From: Opitutaceae bacterium
GTDB lineage: Bacteria > Verrucomicrobiota > Verrucomicrobiia > Opitutales > Opitutaceae
Length of the DNA stretch: 64,000 bases
Direction of reading: 5' to 3'
NCBI GenBank assembly: GCA_016711225.1
Contig: JADJTK010000006.1
Location: 186,001 to 250,000 of the forward strand
Shown here: piece by piece, positions 16,668 through 23,944 of the stretch
How the letters are laid out: every line of letters starts with the position of its first letter
Numbering within the stretch: the first letter of the stretch is position 1
Translations under genes and position numbers: made by a program
The notes under the pieces: generated by a model
What the model was told of the DNA's origin: nothing
Seen by the model: the letters and a program-made list of their open reading frames with translations, nothing else
The model's database searches: none

Positions 16668-18194
16668 GTGATTCCCTACCGCATCGAAACCCTCTACCAG
16701 CACGACCCCTGGGCCAACTGGGCCGTGTTCGGGACCACCATCGGCACCAGCCTGGCCATCCTCTACGGTGTAATTCCACAGGAAGTGTCCGAGCAGTATT
16801 TCGTCCTCGGCGCCGGCCATCCGTTTTCGTTTGTCGGATACCTATTTGCGCACGGCGGCCTTGTCCACCTCGCGGGTAACATGCTTTTCCTGTGGGTCTT
16901 CGGCAACGCGGTGTGCGCCACCGTCGGCAACCTAGGCTACCTCCTGGCCTACTTTGGACTGGGCGCATTTGCCGGGATGCTCCACCTGCTGGTCTCCGGG
17001 GAGCCCGTCATCGGTGCCAGCGGGGCCATCACCGGGGTGGTCGGCATGGCCGTGGCGTTCTATCCGGCCAACCGCGTGAGCCTGGTCTTCCTTGCCGGAT
17101 TCATGATCCGGTTCTTCCGCACCTGGCTGTGGGGCGTGGCCCTGTATTGGACGACCTGGGATGTGATCGGGGCATGGCTGGACCTCGACAACGTCGCCTA
17201 CTGGGCGCACCTGGGCGGTACCGCCGCCGGGCTGGGCCTCGGGCTGCTCCTGCTGGCCACCCGGCGGGTGCAGTTGACCGAGTTTGACCGCGGCTCGCTG
17301 CTCGACTCGATGCTGGGGCGCCAACCGCCCCATAAACCACGCCCAAGTTCAGAAATGACCACCGCCCAACTACAAGAAGCAGCCCGGGCATTCCGCGCCT
17401 CACTCGCGGCCGAAGCAGCCGAGGCGGCCGCAGTGGCCGGAGCGGTGGGGAAAGCCGGGGCAAAGCGCACCACTGCGCCCGCCCAAGCGCAGGGCAAGAA
17501 ACGACTACGCCTACGGCTGGGGCCCAAGCCGGCTGGCGAAGACCCGGATACTCCCAGTGCCCGCCCCGCCGAATCCCTCCCCGCCGAACCCCTACCTGCG
17601 GACCCCCTGCCTTCGGCATCGCGGCCAGCCGCACCTCCGCCTGCGGCGCCCCTACCCTCCGTAGCGCGATCCGCGACACCTCCGCCAGCCGCACCCCTGC
17701 CTTTGGCACCTCGCGCGACAGCGCCTCTGCCTGCGGCGCCCCCCCCCCCCGTGGCTCTGTCCGCGGCACCTCCGCCGGCCGCACCTCTGCCCTCCGCCCC
17801 CCCGCCTTCGGCACCTCGGGCGGCAGCGCCGGTGCCCACCGCACCCGCAGTCCCGCAGAGCCCACTCGTCGGCGTCAGTTCGTCGGAACCGCCCTCCGGA
17901 ACGCCGGCCAGCCCGCCCTCCAACGGGGCCCGCAAACCGGCCACAGCCTGGCCGGCATCGTTGCCCGAAGGGCGCTACTTCTATTTCGACGGCCAAGACC
18001 GCCTGGGACCGATCGCCCGCGCCGACTTTCTCGCGCGAGTCTCGTTCGCCCCCGATACCTCGCGCTGGTGGTTCTGGGTTGCCGGGATGCAGGACTGGAA
18101 ACGCGTGTCCGAGCTCACCGGACAAAGCAACTCCGGCCCGGCCGCTGTGCGACCAGTCGGCCGCTCCCAATCGCCCCCCGGCACCGTCGAGTAG
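16668..18194 (+). CDS. Rhomboid-family intramembrane serine protease fused to a C-terminal GYF-like domain
   Basis: 508 residues with a GTG start. Residues ~15-220 form a rhomboid core: HLAGN (His67, Asn71) in helix 2, the catalytic serine in GASGAITG (Ser118), and the catalytic histidine in YWAHLGGTAAG (His181). All expected catalytic residues are present. Residues ~230-300 are soluble and Ala/Arg-rich. Residues ~300-420 are an extended Pro/Ala/Leu linker made of a decaying repeat (APPPAAPLPSA and variants). Residues ~425-495 resemble a GYF_2-type domain (GRYFYFDGQDRLGPIARADF...WWFWVAGMQDWKRVSEL), a proline-rich-peptide or protein-binding module. The fusion suggests that the protease recruits partners or itself through proline-rich sequence. 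Substrates are unknown. Confidence 0.88.
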   Translation: MIPYRIETLYQHDPWANWAVFGTTIGTSLAILYGVIPQEVSEQYFVLGAGHPFSFVGYLFAHGGLVHLAGNMLFLWVFGNAVCATVGNLGYLLAYFGLGAFAGMLHLLVSGEPVIGASGAITGVVGMAVAFYPANRVSLVFLAGFMIRFFRTWLWGVALYWTTWDVIGAWLDLDNVAYWAHLGGTAAGLGLGLLLLATRRVQLTEFDRGSLLDSMLGRQPPHKPRPSSEMTTAQLQEAARAFRASLAAEAAEAAAVAGAVGKAGAKRTTAPAQAQGKKRLRLRLGPKPAGEDPDTPSARPAESLPAEPLPADPLPSASRPAAPPPAAPLPSVARSATPPPAAPLPLAPRATAPLPAAPPPPVALSAAPPPAAPLPSAPPPSAPRAAAPVPTAPAVPQSPLVGVSSSEPPSGTPASPPSNGARKPATAWPASLPEGRYFYFDGQDRLGPIARADFLARVSFAPDTSRWWFWVAGMQDWKRVSELTGQSNSGPAAVRPVGRSQSPPGTVE

Positions 18195-18269
18195 CCCGAA
18201 AGCCGAGGCCCAAACGTACGGCCCGCCCAACCCGGCGCTGCGGGTGGGCCGGAGGCAGGCGCGCCAAGT

Positions 18270-19982
18270 TCAGAGATCCGGAGGCACCGTGCCGAGGGAC
18301 TCCTCCATCGTCGAGAGCCCTTCCTTCACCTTGAGCATCGAGTCCTGGTGGAGCGTCTTCATGCCGGTGCGCATGGCGATCTTCTTGAGCTCGGCGGTCT
18401 CCAGGCCCTTGTTGATGCCCGTCACCAGCTCCTCGGACACGACCATCAGCTCGTGGATACCAACACGGCCCTTGTAGCCCATGCCGCCGCACTTCGGGCA
18501 GCCGCGCGGATTGGCCTTGTAGATCTGCCCGCTCCAGCCGATGGCCTGCTCTAGGAGCTCCTTCTCGCGGCCCTGCGCCTGGTGCGTCACCCGGCAGACC
18601 TTGCAGACGCGCCGCATGAGGCGCTGGGCGCACACGCACAACAACGACGACGAGATCATGAACGGCTCGATACCCATGTCGGTGAGACGGGCGATCGTGC
18701 TGGGGGCGTCGTTGGTGTGCAGAGTGGAGAGCAGAAGATGGCCGGTGAGCGCCGCCTCGACGGCGATGTCGGCGGTCTCCTTGTCGCGAATTTCACCGAC
18801 GAGGATGATGTCAGGGTCCTGACGGAGGAAGGAGCGCAACGCCGCCGCAAAGGTCAGGCCGATGGTCCGGTGCATCTGCATCTGGTTGATGCCGGCCAGC
18901 GTGTATTCGATCGGGTCCTCGGCGGTGCGGATGACCAGGTCGGGGGCGTTGATTTCGTTGAGCGCGGAATAGAGCGTCATCGATTTGCCGGAGCCGGTGG
19001 GGCCGCAATGCAGGATCATCCCGTAGGGCTGGCGGATCACCTCGCGATACTTGGCGAGATTCTCCTCGGAGAAGCCCAACATCGGCAGCGGCAACGTGGA
19101 CTTCTGCTTGTCCAAGATACGCATGACCACGCCCTCGCCGTGGTTGAGCGGCGCGGTGGAGACGCGCAGATCGATGTCGATGTTCTTGCGGGTGTAATTC
19201 TTGAAGATGATGCGTCCGTCCTGCGGCAGCCGGCGTTCGGCGATGTCGAGGTTGCACATGATCTTAAGGCGGGCGACCAAGGCCGGGCCGACCTTGGAGG
19301 GCAGTCGCAGCTTCTCCTGACAGTTGCCGTCGATACGGTAGCGGACCACGACCTCCTTCTCCCAGGGCTCGACGTGAATATCGCTCGCCCCGGACAGGAA
19401 GGCGTCCTCGATGACACGATTGGCCAACTGGATGATGGGCGCCGACTCCTCCGAAGTGGCATCGTCGGCGGCCAGCTCCTTCTCGACCTCCTTGAACTCG
19501 ACGCCGATCTTGTCGACCACGTCGTCGAACTGCTGGCTCTCGCGGGTGGCGTCGGCGGCGAGCTTCTCTCGAATATCCTTCTCCACGCTGAGCAGACGCA
19601 CGACGCGCTTGCCGGTGAGCTCGCCGATCTTGGCAGTGACGCTCAACTCGAAGGGGTTGGCCAGGGCGACGATGATGGTGTCGCCCACCTGCCCCACCGG
19701 CAGCACCACATTCTGCTGACAGAAAGCACGGCTGAGATGCTCGAAGGTGCCGTTGTTGATGCGATACCGAGAGACAAGATACGGCGCGATGCCGTAAGCG
19801 CGCGACTTGCCCAGCAGGATTTGGAAGGCGCTGAGCCGATACTCCTTCTGGAGGAGCTGGTCGAGGGCCTCGCCGGGAAGGTCCTGCGGAGTGGCCACGA
19901 TGGCCGCGCGCTGATCGGCGTTGAGCCGACCCATCTCTTCAAGTTTGTCGATCAGCAGGGTCTGGAGGCGTCCGAGCGGCAT
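18270..19982 (-). CDS. Type II secretion/type IV pilus assembly ATPase (GspE/PilB family)
   Basis: 570 residues. The N-terminal MshEN-like domain (about residues 1-150) is followed by the secretion ATPase: Walker A GPTGSGKS (327-334), an Asp box around EDPIEY (355-360), Walker B DIILVGEIRD (391-400), and His box GHLLLSTLHTNDA (414-426). A tetracysteine zinc motif is present (Cys460, Cys463, Cys495, Cys498: CKVC...CPKCGGMGYKGR), as in GspE and PilB but not PilT. It powers pseudopilus or pilus assembly from the cytoplasmic face. No other gsp or pil genes are in the window. It follows by 7 nt a gene that looks like a free-standing copy of its N-terminal domain. Confidence 0.95.
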   Translation of the reverse strand: MPLGRLQTLLIDKLEEMGRLNADQRAAIVATPQDLPGEALDQLLQKEYRLSAFQILLGKSRAYGIAPYLVSRYRINNGTFEHLSRAFCQQNVVLPVGQVGDTIIVALANPFELSVTAKIGELTGKRVVRLLSVEKDIREKLAADATRESQQFDDVVDKIGVEFKEVEKELAADDATSEESAPIIQLANRVIEDAFLSGASDIHVEPWEKEVVVRYRIDGNCQEKLRLPSKVGPALVARLKIMCNLDIAERRLPQDGRIIFKNYTRKNIDIDLRVSTAPLNHGEGVVMRILDKQKSTLPLPMLGFSEENLAKYREVIRQPYGMILHCGPTGSGKSMTLYSALNEINAPDLVIRTAEDPIEYTLAGINQMQMHRTIGLTFAAALRSFLRQDPDIILVGEIRDKETADIAVEAALTGHLLLSTLHTNDAPSTIARLTDMGIEPFMISSSLLCVCAQRLMRRVCKVCRVTHQAQGREKELLEQAIGWSGQIYKANPRGCPKCGGMGYKGRVGIHELMVVSEELVTGINKGLETAELKKIAMRTGMKTLHQDSMLKVKEGLSTMEESLGTVPPDL

Positions 19983-19989
19983 GGCGGGG

Positions 19990-20505
19990 TCAGGAAGCGC
20001 GGGCGGGGGCGGAGTCGCCGTCGCGCTCGAGCTTCAGCTTGCGCAGGAAGTCGTTGAGGTTCTCGGTGCTGGTCACGAACCAGAGGATCGGCGTTTCGAG
20101 TTGGCGCTCCCAATAGGAGCGAGCCGCCGGGCTGAGATAATAGGCGCTGGCCAGGAAGTGCATGCCCTCCTCAACGTCGAAGGGCACCGTCCAGGTGGCG
20201 TAGCAGGCGCCCACGTCGATGCGTTTGCGCAGCTCGTAGGGCTGGTCGTAGTTGCTCAGGTCCACTAGGCCCAGGCCCATCTCCTCGACCTGGTAGCTGA
20301 GCAGCTGCGCCTCAGTGACCACCTGCTTCTCGTGCACCAATACATGAAGGAGGGAGACGGACTCGGCGTTCTCGTCGGCCATCAGCTCCAGCAGCCGGTC
20401 GTTAGCCGACTCCAATACCTCGATACTGATGAGATTATGCTCCACCAGACTCGCGCCGAGGGCACGATTGGCTCGCATCATCACTGGACGGTGCTCGGAG
20501 GACAT
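19990..20505 (-). CDS. Stand-alone MshEN/GspE N-terminal-like protein
   Basis: 171 residues: helical start (ALGASLVEHNLISIEVLESANDRL) then LLSYQVEEMGLGLVDLSNYD, matching the order 'G-xx-L...G-L-I...L...A...Q' and the P-x-D/V-D-L segments of MshEN (T2SSE_N) domains that bind c-di-GMP in some GspE/MshE ATPases. The rest (FDVEEGMHFLASAYYLSPAA) fits the second half of that domain. It lacks an ATPase core. The 7-nt gap to the GspE/PilB gene downstream suggests translational coupling and a regulatory or adaptor role. Whether it binds c-di-GMP cannot be told from what I see. Confidence 0.65.
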   Translation of the reverse strand: MSSEHRPVMMRANRALGASLVEHNLISIEVLESANDRLLELMADENAESVSLLHVLVHEKQVVTEAQLLSYQVEEMGLGLVDLSNYDQPYELRKRIDVGACYATWTVPFDVEEGMHFLASAYYLSPAARSYWERQLETPILWFVTSTENLNDFLRKLKLERDGDSAPARAS

Positions 20506-20625
20506 GGAGGGGGCGCGGGGGTGGTCGAGGGCCTACAGGGTGGTTGGGCGGGTCGGCCGCCGACAAGCCCGGAGTTGGGCTCTCGCAGCAGCCGGCCGCC
20601 CTCCCGGCAGGACGGGAGGAGGGAC

Positions 20626-21819
20626 CTAGGGGCGGGCGGTTTTGCGGGCAGTCGCCGGGCGCGGCGCAGCGGCCTTCGCCGCCACCTTTTTCCGCGCAAC
20701 CGGTCTGACCGCGGAGGCCTTCGAGGCCGCCTTCTTAGGCGCGGGCTTCTTTGCCGCCGGCTTCTTGGCGGCCGGCCTCTTCACGGCCACCGTCGGCGTT
20801 TTCGCCGGCTGGGGACGGGCCGATTGGCCCCCGTGGCGCACCCGGTGGAGCAGCTCCAGCTTGAGCTCCTCCAACCCGGCGTCCCCGAGGCAGGAGATTT
20901 CCATGACATCGACCTTGTGCTTGCGCCGGAAGAGCGCGAGCTTGGTCGCGGCCTCAGGCAGGTCCATCTTGTTGGCCGCCACCAGGCGCGGCTTCTTCAG
21001 GAGCTCCGGATCGTAGAGCTTCAGCTCCTGCAAAAGATGCGTGTAGTCCTCGCGAGGGTCGCGGCCGTCCACTCCCGCCATGTCGATGATCAACAGCAGC
21101 AGCGTGCAGCGCTCGATATGGCGCAGGAAACGGTGGCCCAACCCGCGGTCCTCATTGGCCCCCTCGATGAGGCCGGGCACATCGGCCAGCGTGAACCGCT
21201 CATAGAGGGAGGGGAACTCGACCACGCCGACCTGCGGCTGCAGCGTAGTGAACGGATACGCGGCCATCTTCGGCCGCGCCGAGGTGATGTGGTTGGTCAG
21301 CGAGCTCTTGCCCGCGTTGGGGTAGCCCACCAGCCCGACATCGGCCATGCTCTTGAGCACCAGCCGGTAGACCCCGTGCTCGCCCGGGATGCCGGGATTG
21401 GCGCGCCGCGGAGTCCGGTTCACCGACGACTTGAAATGGATGTTGCCCCAGCCGCCGGAGCCGCCCTTGCACAGGACCAAGCGCTGGCCGATCTCGGTGA
21501 CCTCACCGACGGCTTCGCCGGTTGCCTCGTTGGTCACCACCGTACCCAGCGGCACCTTGAGCACGGCCGGTCGGCCGCCGGCACCGTACTGGTCCTTACT
21601 GCGACCGTTCTCGCCGTTACCGGCATTCCAGTGGGGCTTGAACTTGTAGTCGTTGAGATTGTTCACGTCGTGGCTGCCCTCGATCACCACGTCACCACCC
21701 GTCCCTCCGTCGCCGCCGCTCGGGCCGCCAAAGGGAATGAATTTCTCACGGCGAAAGGCCGTGCAGCCGTTACCGCCGTCACCGGCCCGAACCTTGATGA
21801 CTACTTCGTCGACAAACAT
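20626..21819 (-). CDS. obg: GTPase Obg/CgtA with histone H1-like C-terminal tail
   Basis: 397 residues from the ATG at 21819 (MFVDEVVIKVRAGDGGNGCT). The Gly-rich Obg fold occupies residues 1-160, with the usual GGPSGGDGGTGGDV and NGENGRSKDQYGAGG. The G domain has G1 GYPNAGKSS, G2 with AAYPFTTLQPQVG, G3 ADVPGLIEGA and G4 NKMDLPEA. It is a ribosome-associated GTPase of 50S maturation and stress control. In place of the usual OCT domain, the last ~65 residues are a Lys/Ala/Pro-rich tail (RPAAKKPAAKKPAPKKAASK...) like bacterial histone H1-type proteins. This is seen directly and suggests nucleic-acid binding. A frame extension upstream of 21819 is not protein-like. Confidence 0.95.
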   Translation of the reverse strand: MFVDEVVIKVRAGDGGNGCTAFRREKFIPFGGPSGGDGGTGGDVVIEGSHDVNNLNDYKFKPHWNAGNGENGRSKDQYGAGGRPAVLKVPLGTVVTNEATGEAVGEVTEIGQRLVLCKGGSGGWGNIHFKSSVNRTPRRANPGIPGEHGVYRLVLKSMADVGLVGYPNAGKSSLTNHITSARPKMAAYPFTTLQPQVGVVEFPSLYERFTLADVPGLIEGANEDRGLGHRFLRHIERCTLLLLIIDMAGVDGRDPREDYTHLLQELKLYDPELLKKPRLVAANKMDLPEAATKLALFRRKHKVDVMEISCLGDAGLEELKLELLHRVRHGGQSARPQPAKTPTVAVKRPAAKKPAAKKPAPKKAASKASAVRPVARKKVAAKAAAPRPATARKTARP

Positions 21820-21967
21820 GGCGTGCACAATGAGACAGCCCGCCGGCTGCGCACAACCGCAATGACGCGCGGCCGCCACGAAAGGCGCTCCCCTCGCCGC
21901 AAGAGCGGCCATGGCCGGCCGCACAGAGAGGATCGACCTCGCGCCGTTTCGCCTCCAGTTTCCCTCC

Positions 21968-22618
21968 ATGCGCTTCGCCATCCTACCCGCCCTGATCCTC
22001 ACCGGCCTGCTGCTCGCCGGTTGCCAAACAATGGAATACGCCGTGAAGGAGAAGTTCGGCATCCACAAACGCGACATCCTCGTGGCCCGGGTGCAGGACG
22101 CCCGCCAAGCCCAGGACGCCGCCCGCCAGCAGTTCGCCAGCGCCCTGGAGGAGTTTGTGGCGCTCACCGGCAACACCGGAGGCCCCTTGGGCGAGCGCTA
22201 CGCCACGCTGGCCCAGCAGCTCGAGCGCAGCGAGACCCGCGCCACCGCCGTGCGCGACCGCATCTCCGAAATCGAGCGCGTCGCCCGCGCCCTCTTCAAG
22301 GAATGGCGCGGGGAGCTCGACGCCTACAATGACGCCTCCCTGCGCGCGGCCAGTGCCCGCCAACTCGCCACGACGGAGGAGCGCTACAACGCGCTGGTCG
22401 TCGTGATGCACCGGGCCGCCGCCGGCATGGATCCCGTTTTGGTGCGCTTCCGCGACCAAGTGTTGTTTCTCAAACACAACCTCAACGCGCAGGTTCTCGC
22501 CCAACTAGACTCCAACCACCGGCAACTCCAGACCGAGATCGGCCAGCTCATCGCCGAGATGGAAGTCTCGATCCGCGAGGCCGACCGCTTCATCGCCGAG
22601 TTGCAGCCGGCAGAATAG
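21968..22618 (+). CDS. DUF2959-like lipoprotein with coiled coil
   Basis: 216 residues from the ATG at 21968. Lipoprotein signal MRFAILPALILTGLLLAGCQ has the lipobox Cys at residue 19. The mature part is almost entirely alpha-helical and coiled coil (RVQDARQAQDAARQQFASAL, LAQQLERSETRATAVRDRIS, HRQLQTEIGQLIAEMEVSIR). The pattern TMEYAVKEKFGIHKRDILVARV and the FKEWxxEL segment match the DUF2959 family of unknown function in marine and soil Gram-negatives. It is probably anchored to the outer or inner membrane facing the periplasm. It is divergent from obg (148 bp). Confidence 0.8.
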   Translation: MRFAILPALILTGLLLAGCQTMEYAVKEKFGIHKRDILVARVQDARQAQDAARQQFASALEEFVALTGNTGGPLGERYATLAQQLERSETRATAVRDRISEIERVARALFKEWRGELDAYNDASLRAASARQLATTEERYNALVVVMHRAAAGMDPVLVRFRDQVLFLKHNLNAQVLAQLDSNHRQLQTEIGQLIAEMEVSIREADRFIAELQPAE

Positions 22619-22758
22619 CCCGACGAGCGAGGGAGGCCTGCCCGCCCTCGCTACAACCGCCCAACGGTGATTCTCTTACCCCGTCCCGTGTTGCGGCCGA
22701 ATGACCAAACGCGGCGCCCGAACGGCGCAGGCAGCCACACGGATCGGGTGGGAGAAAC

Positions 22759-23163
22759 TCAGGCCACCTTGCCAGCCTTGGGCCCGGTCTTCGGCTCGAT
22801 GCGCAGCACTTCGCACACCCGTTCGATCAACTCCGGAGCGGTGAAAGGCTTGACCATATAGGCGCAGGCGCCGAGTTCGCGGCCCAAGCTCTGGGCCTCC
22901 GGCGAGGCGCAGCCGCTCACAATCATCACGGGGATTTTGTCGAGATCCTCGTAATCGCGGAGCAGATCCATGAAGCTGTAGCCGTTCACGTCGGGCAGCA
23001 GCAGGTCCAGCAGGATCATGGCCGGCGGGCGCGCCCGCAGAGATTCCAACGCCTCCGCCGCCGTACTGGCGACCTGGACCTCAAAGCCCGCGTAGACCAG
23101 CGTGCGCCGCATAGCCTGTGCGGCCAAAGGATCATCCTCGATACATAGAATCAGCTGCGCCAT
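22759..23163 (-). CDS. Single-domain response regulator (receiver only)
   Basis: 134 residues consisting of one REC domain: acidic pocket Glu9-Asp10-Asp11 (LCIEDDPLAAQ), phospho-acceptor Asp53 (ILLDLLLPDVNG), Ser83 in VMIVSGC, and Lys105 in YMVKPFTAP. There is no output domain; only a short basic tail (PKTGPKAGKVA) follows. It probably acts by protein-protein contact or in a phosphorelay. No kinase gene is adjacent. The hybrid kinase with Hpt domain at 34232 is one candidate partner, but that is only a guess. The start ATG is at 23163. Confidence 0.92.
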   Translation of the reverse strand: MAQLILCIEDDPLAAQAMRRTLVYAGFEVQVASTAAEALESLRARPPAMILLDLLLPDVNGYSFMDLLRDYEDLDKIPVMIVSGCASPEAQSLGRELGACAYMVKPFTAPELIERVCEVLRIEPKTGPKAGKVA

Positions 23164-23862
23164 TGGTTCGTTGAAGAATTCGTTCGTGGGTTGGAAACAG
23201 AACAATCGTCCTCCCCTGCTTGCCGCCAATCCCAAAGGGAAGGGCCACAAACGGCCTGCTTTCAAATCCCGAACGGAGGGGGACCGTCCAAGGATGCGGG
23301 TGGATTGAAAACAGAAGCGGCGTCGGGTGCAACCGTGTTTGCACTTCGAAGCGTATTCCGATCTCCGCACCGGGCGCACGGCCGGCGTGGCCTCGCCCCG
23401 AGAACCGCACCCGGGGGAGACAGGCAGCTCCCCTCGGCGCAGGCTCCCTGGCCGCCCCCAGGCCTCCCTGCCCCACCTTCCGCTGCGGCCGGGCGCCGGA
23501 CGCGCGAGCCTCATATTCACAAATACTTTGGGTCCGCCGACGGCCGGACGTCGGCGACAAACCGTGACACCAACCTCCCCTCGGCTGAAACCACGCTGCC
23601 TCCCCGACCAACACGCAAAACCAGGGCCGGGAGGAAACAGGCGCGGCTGGCCCGACGACTGAATGACCTCGTCATCCACGCGAGAGGCGGGGCCGTCCAT
23701 CGCGGGGGTGCGAAGCCTTCCATCGCGCCACACCGGTTCGGCTAACGGCGGGCACCTCCTCGCCCTGCGCCACTAGGTCCAAAGCCGCAGGCCTTCTGCG
23801 GCGCCCCATCGGAGGCTCCCGAAAACGGCCATGAACCCCAACAGACTCGCTCACTTCCCCGC
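23164..23862. other. Long intergenic region, no gene seen
   Basis: About 700 bp between the receiver gene and the nrd operon terminator. Open frames here have repetitive Arg/Pro/Gly composition and no recognisable motif. No clear promoters, tRNA or strong hairpins were found apart from the terminator at its right edge. Confidence 0.4.
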
Positions 23863-23902
23863 AAAAAAGCGAAGGGCGGACGCTTGGAGGTGCGTCCGCC
23901 CT
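23863..23902 (-). terminator. Rho-independent terminator of the ribonucleotide reductase operon
   Basis: An 11-bp perfect stem (AGGGCGGACGC / GCGTCCGCCCT) with an 8-nt loop. Reading out on the minus strand it is followed by TCGCTTTTTTGC (the A-run 23863-23868). It lies about 40 bp after the class II reductase stop. Confidence 0.88.
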
Positions 23903-23944
23903 CCGTGTGGGGAGTCGGGTTATCGGGCTGGTTTGCGGGGAAAC

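Noticed and set aside
23191..23745. 184-residue open frame on the plus strand in the gap before the nrd terminator
   Set aside because: Arg/Pro/Gly-rich with several overlapping frames of the same kind. It has no motif, start context or neighbour that supports it.
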